Below, in pieces: positions 25,156-35,400 of a DNA stretch of 64,000 bases. The stretch spans positions 9,785-73,784 of the forward strand of contig VFFE01007028.1 in the NCBI GenBank assembly GCA_008921705.1. Reading direction: 5' to 3'. The notes beneath the pieces were generated by a model, which saw only the letters and a program-made list of their open reading frames with translations, did no database searches and was not told the origin of the DNA. Position 1 is the first letter of the stretch; each line of letters opens with the position of its first letter. The position numbers and the translations under genes are program-made. This DNA is from Burhinus oedicnemus. Taxonomy: Eukaryota > Chordata > Aves > Charadriiformes > Burhinidae.

Positions 25156-25222
25156 CGTAAACCCCTTGTCCCCTGCTGTACACCGGCACCAGAGACAGCA
25201 ATAAAAAACAGATCATCTCCAT
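25156..25222 (-). CDS. MDGA1: MDGA1 first coding exon (signal peptide), partial gene
   Basis: The minus strand reads MEMICFLLLSLVPVYSRG followed by QGVY and one extra base, then a GTAAG splice donor (25151-25155). Human MDGA1 begins MEVTCLLLLALIPFHCRG then QGVYAP, and the split alanine codon after VY fits a phase-1 junction here. MDGA1 is a GPI-anchored cell-surface protein with Ig domains, a fibronectin-type region and a MAM domain. It binds neuroligin-2, blocks its pairing with neurexin, and also acts in cortical neuron migration. This exon gives only the hydrophobic signal peptide (roughly residues 2-14) and the first mature residues. The ATG at 25220-25222 was chosen because it matches the family start and has A at -3 and G at +4. 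A second ATG lies two codons on. The Ig-domain exons are not in the window. The main uncertainty is whether the paralogue MDGA2 could be meant, but the N-terminus fits MDGA1 better. Confidence 0.85.
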
Positions 25223-25400
25223 CTTCAAGCCAGAGCCTTCATCGCCGGCGAAGAAAAGCAGCCAAAACAGCCCAGGCAGCATCCGGCGGGGGAGCGAGGA
25301 GCAGGCGAAAACCTCCCGAAACGCCGCCCCATACGCCCCGCTCCGCGCCGGGCGCCGGCGCCCCTGGGGCGGAGGAAGGGACCCCCCACACCAGGGCCGC
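25223..25400 (-). other. MDGA1: Probable MDGA1 5' untranslated part of the start exon
   Basis: GC-rich sequence immediately 5' of the MDGA1 start codon. In gene sense it begins just after a long pyrimidine-rich tract ending in CAG (25401-25403), which resembles a splice acceptor, so this exon may not be the true first exon. It contains an upstream ATG at 25280-25282, in frame with the MDGA1 start but in a poor context (C at -3, C at +4). It also holds a 14-bp perfect GC palindrome at 25350-25363 and a GGGGCGG Sp1-type box near 25366-25372. The transcription start cannot be fixed from sequence alone. Confidence 0.5.
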
Positions 25401-25417
25401 CTGGGGATAAGATTTAA

Positions 25418-25516
25418 AAAGAAGAAAAAAAGAAAAAAAAAAAGGAAGAAAAAAAAAAACCATANNNNNNNNNNNNNNNNNNNNAATTTCCCCCCCCCCC
25501 CTTTTTTTTTTTTTTT
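25418..25516. repeat. Homopolymer-rich sequence flanking the gap
   Basis: A-rich on the left of the N block, then a C run (25490-25502) and a T run (25503-25517) on the right. Read in MDGA1 sense, the left part is a pyrimidine tract of about 45 bases that leads into TTATCCCCAG, hence the possible splice acceptor described in the findings. Confidence 0.8.
25465..25484. other. Assembly gap (20 N)
   Basis: Twenty undetermined bases. The left flank is A-rich with runs of up to about 11 A. The right flank has a run of C followed by a run of about 17 T. Such homopolymers beside a CpG island often defeat sequencing, so the 20 N probably stand for an unknown length. The missing piece lies just upstream of the MDGA1 start exon and may hold the transcription start. 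Confidence 0.98.
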
Positions 25517-25520
25517 TCTA

Positions 25521-28500
25521 TAACCGAGCTAAGGGAACACTTGCCAAGAAACTGTGAGCTTTGTGCTCTGAGGTGTTCTTTCCAAAGATGACCGCATGGA
25601 GCGGGGCACTTATGAAAGCACCTGATGTGGGCAAGTTTATTTTTTTAATACAATAAACCCTTCTCTGAGAAGGATTTAATCCTTCCTGTGGTGGGTGGTG
25701 GCAACATTAATAAAGAGCACTTAGGTAGAAGGAGGCAGCAAGCGCTAGGAGAACAGGCCCCTTTGCCAAGGGCATGGGGAGAAGCAGGAGCTGATGCTGA
25801 TGAGACAAAGTACAATTGTCTGCATCTGCATGAAGCACTCTGAAAGCAACACAAGGAAACGAGACGACGAGATGTTTCCAGATCCAGGAAACTTCGTGGT
25901 GATAAAAAAACCATGGAGACATGAGTCTTGTTTTTTCTACTCGTAATTTTGAAATAAGGATATTTATGGGGCGTTTTGTAGCCTTTTTTTTTTTTTTTTT
26001 TACCCCCAGGAATTCTCATTAGATTATGGAATAGCGCCTCAGAGTTTGAACAAGTTGCGTATCTGGATAACGAGTCTAAAAAAATAAATCCCCAGAACGT
26101 GTGCTTCACACCCCTTTTTTTGTGTTAACTTTCAATACGCATGCTCAAGTTTCACTGGCATAAATGCTTATGAAAAATGAATTTCAAAGTAAACTGCCAA
26201 AGTATGTGAAATAACCCAGCTTTCTCTTAGCAAATAAAGGTGTTTGTGCCAAAAGTACCTTTGAACTCATCCAATTAGGGAACACTAAAGAAACATAAAG
26301 TGAGACTGTTTGTGAGCAGTCAATTGAATTAAAGGGAAAAATAATTGGATAATAAATAATTAGAAAGAGCTGTCACCTGTCCATGGATATTCTGAGTGGA
26401 AAAAAATACTGCCAAAACCCAAGTACATAACTGCATTTGCTAAATAAGGTAATTAATAATTATTGGTTGAGGCCTAATAAATCATAACATTCGTAACTAT
26501 GGTATTTCCAATGGGCAACAGCAAGCCAGCACTCCTGTGCACACTTGCTAAGCAATCTCCGTGTCATAAGGAAACTGTACCCTGTAGTGATTTTACTTGC
26601 CAAAAAGCAAAGATGAGGGATGACTTTCCTTCCCCCCAGACTGTTTCTGTGGAACATATTTGTCCCATCTTTCCGGCTGGGAGTCAGTGTCTCTAGTCCC
26701 TCTTCAAGACCCCGCTTGTCAAATGAGTCCTGTCTCTTTGAAATATTTATACATACCACATCACCTATATTTCACAGCTACGTTAAGAGGTAGACAGTCT
26801 CTGGGACAGACGGAGTGTTCAAAGAGAGCAAATCATATATAGCACAATGTCACCAGGCAAGGGACGATTGAAGAACTGTGTGAGGCCAAGGTCCAGTTGC
26901 AAGAATATTAATTCTCTTTGTGTCAATGTTTTCATGCTATAGGCTGGTGCAGTCTGTCATTTCTTTCTTTCCTGGGATGATGCAGCTGTCTGTGGGCCCC
27001 AGTGATCTCTTGAGCTTGTGGCCTGACATTTCTGTCACCTGTCTCCTGCTCATTTTCTTCTCAGCACCACATCCAAGGATGTCTCCAGGATCCGTGAAGC
27101 TTGATCTCTTCCTCCCCTCCCTCCCTACACCTATGTATGGAAGTGAGTACAGCCCAGCTGGAAGCTTTGCTGCAGCATTTCCCTTGCTGTGGCTTACTAA
27201 AAGGGAGTAGAAATACAAAGTAAGAAGGGAAAAGGAACACAACGGGGCACCTTAAAGGCAATGGGCAAAGCCAGGGTGACTCCAAATGCTGCAAGAGAGG
27301 TGAGAGTTGAGAAGGGGAAAGCCACAGGACTCTGTGGCACTGCAGCAGAGATGTTAGCAGGGAGATGGGAAACCAAGGGAATTCTAACTGCAGCCCAGGT
27401 CTGCATCGAGGAGCTGGGCACACTGGGTTGCTCCTGCGATGCCGCTGTGCCGGGATGAGCTGGAGCCGTCTCTGCAACAGTCTCAGCACAGGCCTGGGGC
27501 AAGGGTCCGACGCGAGGCAAGAGCACCAAGTACTCTGCAAAGCACGAACTACCGGAAGATAGGAAAGCATGGGCAAAGCTATAATGACAGGATGCGGTCA
27601 AACTGTCCACTGTCTGGTTTCTTTCTGTTTAATTGGTCTTCACAGGAAAACTGTGAAAAAAAAAACCAAACCTGAAAAATGCTAGTTTGTCGTTTCAAAG
27701 TGCAGGAATCAGCATCTCTTTGGGGAAAAAAATCCCCGTAGCCTAGAGCTGTGCTTCCCACCATCCTTAACACTGGCGCTGCTTCTGCCCCAGATCCTCC
27801 TGGGTATCTCCTACTTCCAGTATGAAGCATGCTGAGATAGAGCTATAAATCCCAAAGGCTCTGCTTTGTTGTCCTCAGTTCTCCTCATCTCCACTCCAGG
27901 GAATACACCTTTGCTGTATGCGTTTTCTTCCCAGCTGCATTTTACAGCACTGGTAGTATCTCTGAGCCTCTTGTGTATTCTCTGCTTTTTTGATTAGCTC
28001 TCCTCATCACAGGGAGTGTTTGGTACTGAAAGGAGTGATGAAAAGGGAGTCCATCTCTATTCCTCACCCAAGGTACTCATCCTGCCTGAGCTTTACCACC
28101 CTTCCCCCTCGCAATTCCCTGATGCAGCCAGTCCCAGGGCCACGCTGGGATTTCTGGCAGCTGGTTGCTATTGTATTGGATTTTGCTATTCCTCCTTTTA
28201 CCCAGTTATAATTTGAAAAACTTCTGTTTCCTGGTTAAGGCTCATGTGAAAGCCATTGCAATCCTTTGCCCCTGTGATCTCAACGTGTGCCCACTCTTTC
28301 CTCGGCTCAAGTGCAGACACACACACACACACCATCCCACTTCCTGTGCACTAAACACACAGGCTTTTAACTCAACATTTTCTACCAATCTCTATGCTTT
28401 TTAGCCTATATATCTAGTTTGCCAGAGATCCCGCTGGTTTTTTGCTCTTGTGCTTTAGGACAGATTGGGGCTGGTATAGGAGCACAGACAAGTGTCTCAG

Positions 28501-31500
28501 CATCACTGGGAGCATCTTTTTCCTGTTTCACCCTTTCTTTGATCTTTTTTTCCTCTCTGCCTCCTTCTCCTCCTGCATTCATGCTTTCTTCTTCTTTCCC
28601 TCCCTCCCTTTCATGTGTAAAAAGTGAGTTGAAAAAATGTCAAGCTGGTGCTGGTCAAAGGAACTTGTTCTCCCTTTCTTCCACTTCCTTTCATTGCCTC
28701 AGCCTCCCTCTCCTAGCACACATCTCCCAAAGAGCACTGGAGAGGGATGCTTTGTAACAGAGAGCAGATACAAAGGGTTTGGACATGATTCTCCCCCGTT
28801 CCTGCTCTCTGCCACTGCCAGCAAAGGGCGCATCGACTGCGGATCTTGTCAGTGCCAGGCAGATGATCTGAAATGTGTGATCTCCGCGCTGCGGTGGAGG
28901 TGGTGGTGCTGGGGAGGGTAAAAGAGCTGCTCCTGAAGCAGATGCCTTCAGCCAGAGGGTTGTGTTTGAACCAGTTGTCAGCACTCCCAGGAGACTCTGC
29001 TACTTGAATTTCCCGTGAGAGCTTTTAAACACAACTCACAGCATGGGGATGGTTGATTGACTTGAGTCAAAGTAAAATCTACATAGAACAGCTCTCAGAT
29101 GGGACCTTGCTGTTTAGACCTTGCTGGAGACAGCCGTTGGCCACAGACAGCACATTGTGTCTCCCATAGCCTGACATGATGAGGAGGCCATCCTGCAGAG
29201 TCACTTTTGTGGGATTGCTCAGGTAAGGCTGTAGGCTCACGTGCCCTGAGACCACTTGTTGGGGAGAAAACACACCAGCTGGTACCTCCTCGCTTCGGTT
29301 GCCCAGTGGCCACAATCTATTTTTTGGGGGGCTCCTTGCAAGGGAAGCCGATCCATTATCAATACATTGACTTAGAATTACACACAAGAAGTTCCTCAGC
29401 CCCTGTTTGTCTCTAGGCAGAGCTGCCCTCGCTTCAGGAAGGTGAGCATCTGTGGTTTGGATGTAAAAAGAAAGCTGTAGAGAAAACTGTTTTTCTGCCA
29501 GAATCTTCCCTCACTACTGATCCCAGACCACAAGAGGTGGGAGAGATGGTCACAGAAAGATTCAACAGTGTGCCAGGCAGGCTGCAGACAAGAGCATGCA
29601 ATCCAGTGCCTGAAGCAGCCCCATTGCTTTCCGGGGAACCATACATTGTTCATCAGCAGTACACCTCTCCACCAGCCTCTCGCTGTAACATGACAATGAA
29701 AAAAATTGAAATCCAAAGCTGTCAGGAGCCTATGTGCACTGCCACCGTGCAGACAGCTTGGGCAGTCAGACCGTTACTGGTATGGGCTTCATTCCACCCA
29801 GAAGAATGGGCGTGCAGTCCCCAGCTCACCCGGGCATCACTGCCTGTTTTGGCTGGAGATATCCGAGTCAGCCCAGTTCCCGGTGGAGGCTTGTTCCTGC
29901 TCTCCTTTTGGCAGCTCTCCAACTCATTGCTATTTCCCTTCACTACCACAAATCCACTCTCTGGGCCTAACCCATCTTCCCTCTGCCCAGACTCCTTTCA
30001 GGAGAATTATAAATAAGCCCAGCTTCAACCTGAGTTTTGGAAATCCTGGGGCCAGAGCTCTTGTTGGAAATATAGTGGCCCCAGTGTACCAATCTCCCCC
30101 AGAGACACTCAAAGCTGGACATGGACAGTGGTGTTTTAATTCAAAATAACTTTTATGGTCTGTTTCACTGTCACACCTTGCTCTGCTCATACCTATAGCC
30201 CAGGATGGCAGGTGAATCCATCAGAGGGTTTCCAGGCTTAAGGAGAGAAGGCGAGGAGCTGCCTCACTGGGTGGCACATGCCTCAGTGCCACTGAACTTC
30301 CCTGATTTGGGTCTGTAAGCTGGTGAGGTCTGAAGGGATCGAGTGCTGCAAGTCTTACCCCTGTGAGGAAGGACACTCTGAGCTCATCTCCTAGGAGTTT
30401 CTCAGCTCTCATTTACGTTCCCCAGCAGTCTCTGCACAGATGCTGCTTGTATATAGACTATTTCATCTCAGTGTTTTGACCCTTTATGACTTCAAGGAAA
30501 CTTGGATGGCTGAAGTCAAGAGAAATATGCAATGCAAAAAACCAAGGGTACTTGGCCCCTCTGAGTTAATCCAAAAGCCACTGTCTTCTCGTGACCCAAA
30601 TCTAGCCCATTGTGCAAAACTAGCCTGTAAGGCTCGGCTCCTCTAAGTGAGTTTGAGAATGAAGCCTCTACAGTTAACTTGTGCAGAAGTAGTTTCCTTG
30701 TTGGATCCTATGTATAGCCTATGAGGTACCCTTACAAGTTACTATTGCCTCTTCATTTTCAGGTGTTGTTGACCGCTGCTGGAGCACTCAACTCAAGAAT
30801 CCAGTGATTTTTGTCTTTGTGTGAACCTGTATGTACACGCACACACATACCCTTTCCCCTCCCGTCCAGTGACACGCTACAGCTACATTTTTAACAAACC
30901 ACCTGTTCAAGTCAAAATATCTTAAATGATTCTTTGCACAAATCCAGATGTTGCAAAAGAAATGTGCAAAGAAGAGAAAATGTTTGGAACTGTGCTTGCT
31001 GAAAGGATGCTTTGAAACACACCACCACCCCACCACCACCCCTCACCCCCACACACGAGGGTTACTGCTCCCTTCTTACCTTTGAGGTGGGTCTGAACCA
31101 CAATACCATGCTGCCTCTGTGCTTAAATATACTCACATCCTTAAGGCACAGTCTTTCCTCTATAACTTGGTCTGTTTTAGAAAACCTATACTGAAAGACT
31201 GTTTCAATTTACCATGACTATTTCTAACACAATTCTCTGGCAAACCAGAGTTAGAAGGCCCGTTACTGTAAAACCAAGTAACGTGAGATGGTGCATACAA
31301 GAAATTAACAGAAAAACCCTATTGGGAGGAAATTATAGAAAGAGCAACCGCATTTACCAGTGTGTTTTTCATTTGAGCTGCTCTAATCATTTGAGAAAAG
31401 CCAGGGCTGGGGCTACGTGGGGACACGATCCAGGTGTGCGGGTGCTGTGCAGCCCTGAAGCGCTGCTGGTGGAGAGCCCTGGTTTACCAGCAGAGCTGTT

Positions 31501-32400
31501 CCTACCAGGATCACCCATCTCCCCACTGCTCCCAAGCAAAGCAACAGATGAGTCCGCACTCACGCAGATGGGTTTTGCTGGCATAGCCGTCTCGGTCATG
31601 AATTGCACCCCTGATCAAAAGTGAGTATCGGGGAGCGCTCCCCTGTGCGAGGTGGGGGGGATGAAACACAAAGTCGAGGTGTGACTCACCCAAATTCAGA
31701 CAGCGAGGCAGAGACATGAGCGGAGCTGGAACAGAGTGCTTTCTTCCCTCATTTCTCAGTGCGGCTGCAGGCAGACAGCATTGCCACTGAACTGTGTATT
31801 CCGATGTATAATTACTGGCTTATTAGCTGGCTAGCTCATCATGCCAAGAAAGTTAGCGGGAATGTGGAGCAAAGACATTTCTCCTCTCCCTGTCTTTCAG
31901 ACCAGAGAAGAAACGACAGATCGTACAACCTGCTGGGAACCTCCACCTCCTCCACCCTTTATAGGCTGGGAGAGGTTGAAGTTTGATTGATTTCTCAGTT
32001 ACATCTAGTCCTCAGAAGAAAGAGAAAAAGAGCTAATCATGCTAGCCTGATGCTAGAGCCAGGGACTCTGATGGCTGTGCCTATTACCAGTTTGAGAGTG
32101 ACGTGCTGGGCAGGTGTGCCTGACGGGTGACCTCGCACTGAGCCGTGAAGATGTTGGGAGCAACCAGCTCTACCACACACCATTGCTCTGTACCATCACA
32201 GAGGGGGAGGAATTTAAGAGAGTGTCAACCTGAGATAAAGCCAAATACAGGGCCACTGGAGTCAAGGTCGGGCTCGGTTTACCTATTGTACAGGCAGCAC
32301 TTCTTTTAAAGCTTGAAAATATTAATCCCCTTTGTTGCAGCCTCCCTCTAGGGGCTCACCAGGCATTGCGGTATTTTCATGCATGTCCCCTCATGTCTCG
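25521..32400. other. Intergenic DNA upstream of MDGA1, no gene recognised
   Basis: No exon, RNA gene or interspersed repeat supported. A T run lies at 25985-26001. Short CA-type repeats occur near 28316-28332 and 30836-30848, a CCACCA-rich patch near 31019-31045, and a perfect 14-bp palindrome at 31630-31643. The AT-rich 26110-26480 segment reads like conserved regulatory DNA. Confidence 0.5.
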
Positions 32401-32403
32401 AGT

Positions 32404-32434
32404 GTTGCACACTCACCCCATGTGAGTGTGCAAC
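32404..32434. repeat. Perfect 13-bp inverted repeat (hairpin)
   Basis: GTTGCACACTCAC (32404-32416) is followed by a 5-base spacer CCCAT and the exact reverse complement GTGAGTGTGCAAC (32422-32434). A partial third copy, GTGAGTGTGAAAC, follows at about 32439-32451. The stem is too short for a typical microRNA precursor. Confidence 0.9.
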
Positions 32435-35400
32435 TTGTGTGAGTGTGAAACCAAAGAAGTCTCTCCGTGCAGGTCCCCAGGTGGCTGCGCTCCGGTGAAG
32501 GGTGAAGCGATTCTCCTGGCTAAACCAACCCCCGCATCCAAACTTCCCTAGGAAAAGCAGATGAGGGTTTTGAGTGACAGCAGCAGACTTCCCTGTTAGT
32601 GAAGTAAAGCAGGAAAATTAGTGGAAAACAGCATAATTTTTACATGACCCAAATCATTCATAGATTTCGGAGACAGAAGGAAACACTATTGGTCTGACCT
32701 CCTGTTCTAATCAGAGTGCATTGTGAGCAGCAACCTCCAGTCCTGATTTCTGAGAAGGCAATAATAAACCATTCATTTGTATCTCACACAGAGCAGTGAC
32801 ATATTCCATCAGGATGTACAAACCGGTATTCTTAAGGAACAATATGCATTTGGGATCAGATTTACAGCTGTTCAGTAGCCCTCAGATTTGCAGGTAAACC
32901 ACAATATCTAACTGCTGGGAGGTTTCATGGCACGTGAGGCTGGCACTGAGGAATAAATGCCTCCAGTTTCCCCCCTCTGATTTTTCCCAGTCTCTGGCAT
33001 CAGGACTGAGGGAGACAGGAGCCACATTTCCACCCAGCTTCAGGAGCGACTGGGGGAACCCAGCAAGATCCAGGAGAGAGGGAGCAGCAGCTGGGAAGCC
33101 AGGGCAGGACTGACTCAGGAATTATTTGTGGTGGCCAGAGAAAGGAAGGGGTGGGAAATGGCCTGGGGGAAGGATGAAAGAGGGACACTGGGGCAGCTTG
33201 AAGCGTGGGAAGAGAAGTAAGGACTGCTGGAAAGATGTTGGGGGCAAGTGGACAACTGAAACTTGGGGAAGGTCAGGATGTTAAGATGGCACTGCTGTGG
33301 TGTCGCTGGGGCAGGGACTGATGGCCCCAGGCCGGGCTGAAATGTGGTCCTGGGCCATGGGCAGGGTGGGGGGAGGCTTGGGGGGGGAGGCTGGGCAGGG
33401 TCCCCAGGACCTTGGCAGCTCTGCCAAGTCAGCTTTCTGCTCAGTCAGCCCTTATTTTTATCCATCCCACCTTTTGGCACCCCCTCACTTGCTTCACACC
33501 CTGCCAGAATTCCCTTACCATCCTGCCCTTGCAGGGAGCCGGAGGGGTTGGAGGGGCCGATAGGAAAGCCAGGGAGGAGGAGGGTGAAATGTGCCTCCCT
33601 CTGCCTGAGGAGCCAGTCCAGCTGCCCTGGGCACACCTGGTCTTGGGGATAACATGGCGTTTGACCACCTCAGCTGACAGGGGGTAGGCTCATCCCTGCT
33701 CCAAATATCGCACGTGAGGTGTCTCATGTTAAATACTCTTCTTCATTCACCATGTCTGGAAAAAGTACCTCTAAGCCCCTGAAAACAGCAGACATTTTGA
33801 TGGAAGATGCCTGAGAAAGAATATTTTACAGGAACCAAGAGATACCTGTCTCTCTGGAAAATGAGCATCGGACGATCAAGAAATTACCAAGAGAAATTTC
33901 TTATATTAGGACTTTTTTTTTTCCTTGCTTGTCTTGGTGGAGAATCACATTTCATTTTCAAACCTCAGTTCTACATTTATCATCCCTGATTTAGTAAATT
34001 GCCTCTTGCAGAAGCAGTGTCTAACCGACCTTTATTTAAGACGTTGCAGAATAATGTGTTTATGTTGGACTCGGAGAGGGTCACAAAAAAACTGGCAGAT
34101 GCTGCAAACATATTGAAATAGAGGTAATGTAAATGATTTTAGATTCAAAATATTCCTCCTCAAGTCACTTAACAGTTTCAGAAAATATTGTATTGTCAGT
34201 GAGACTTAAATCTAAAATCTTGAAGCAAGAGGAATTTTATTGTCTTTCTCCTTCCTTATTTTTTTCTTAACAGGGATCAAAATCAACTTTTCAATAAGCC
34301 TCTCTCCATAGTCAAAATAGAAGAAGGTGAAGATACCTCCATAATCAGAGTTGGCTCAAGGCTTATCAACAGGGTAGGCAAAATTTAATTTTGCAGCCCA
34401 AGGATTTTCTTTGCACCTTTGGGTAGGCAAAATTCAGCTGTGTGGCAGCCGCAGAGTGGGTCCCTCCTGGGATATGTTTCTCTTTTCCTACCCCCTTGAT
34501 ACCCCGCAGCTCAGGGGGAAAGGCTGGACAGTCAGCTCGCGCCTGCTGGAGCTACAGCCATCCCAGTCTCTTCCAGCCCAGGCAAACCAGGGTGCTGGTT
34601 GCCCCTGGCAGGCTCCCACCTTTGGCAGCCGACAGCTTTGCCTGTGCCTGAAACCAGCCCTGTCTGTAACGAGGCAGAGAAACTCACATCTGCAAAGCCG
34701 AGCCTGGAATCGTTATCTTATAGCTGCAAATGTAGCCTCCCACTTAAACGAAAGGATGCAGATAATTGGGTTATCTCGTGTAAAACAAATTCTTCTGCCC
34801 TATAAACTGTAGTCAGTACACACGATGCATTCTCACTCTGCCAGGCTGGAAAGGGGGGTGTTGGGAACTGGGGTGGCTTGCTCACCCCAAGCAGGAGACA
34901 ACTTCTCCTGCGCCCTTGGCGCGCACACCTAAACTGCAGCAGATCGTGACATTCACACATATGCCTCCTCCCCATTTGAGCTTCATGGGAATACGATCAA
35001 GCTGATGATTTCCAGTGAAATCAATAAGAAAGGTAGAGGGCATCAACAAAATCATTAATAATTTCTCTCAATTATAATCTAGTTTCTTCAAATACAGCTG
35101 TTGCTGGAGCCTCCAGCCAGAATTAATGATACGGAAAATCTGAAGGACAATAAACAGTACATTTGTGAGCTAGAGGGATGTGAACAAACAGTAAACAAAA
35201 AGGAAAATGTCAAAGGGGTTAAATCTTTAATAAGCTACTGCTCCAATATGGTTTGATAAGCTCTCCTTCAGATGTTTCACAAATGTGCTTGCAGAGTCAG
35301 CCTGGTCTTTTTCAAGCCAAACACATTTCACAAGACGAAATTGTAGAGGAACCATAATGGACCTCTAAAAGAGAAACAGATTGTGACCTTATTCTTATAT

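Larger units (their letters stand above)
24400..25400. promoter_or_regulatory. MDGA1: CpG island at the MDGA1 5' end
   Basis: About 1 kb with very high G+C and many undepleted CpG dinucleotides, densest at about 24440-24960 and again near 25240-25390. It spans the MDGA1 start exon and the first part of intron 1, as expected of a CpG-island promoter. No TATA box is evident. Long open frames here on both strands (up to 167 codons) come from low stop-codon frequency in GC-rich DNA and show no domain. The promoter core may run into or past the sequence gap to the right. Confidence 0.75.

Noticed and set aside
32404..32434. MicroRNA precursor at the 13-bp hairpin
   Set aside because: The stem is far shorter than the roughly 22-30 bp needed and the loop is only five bases.
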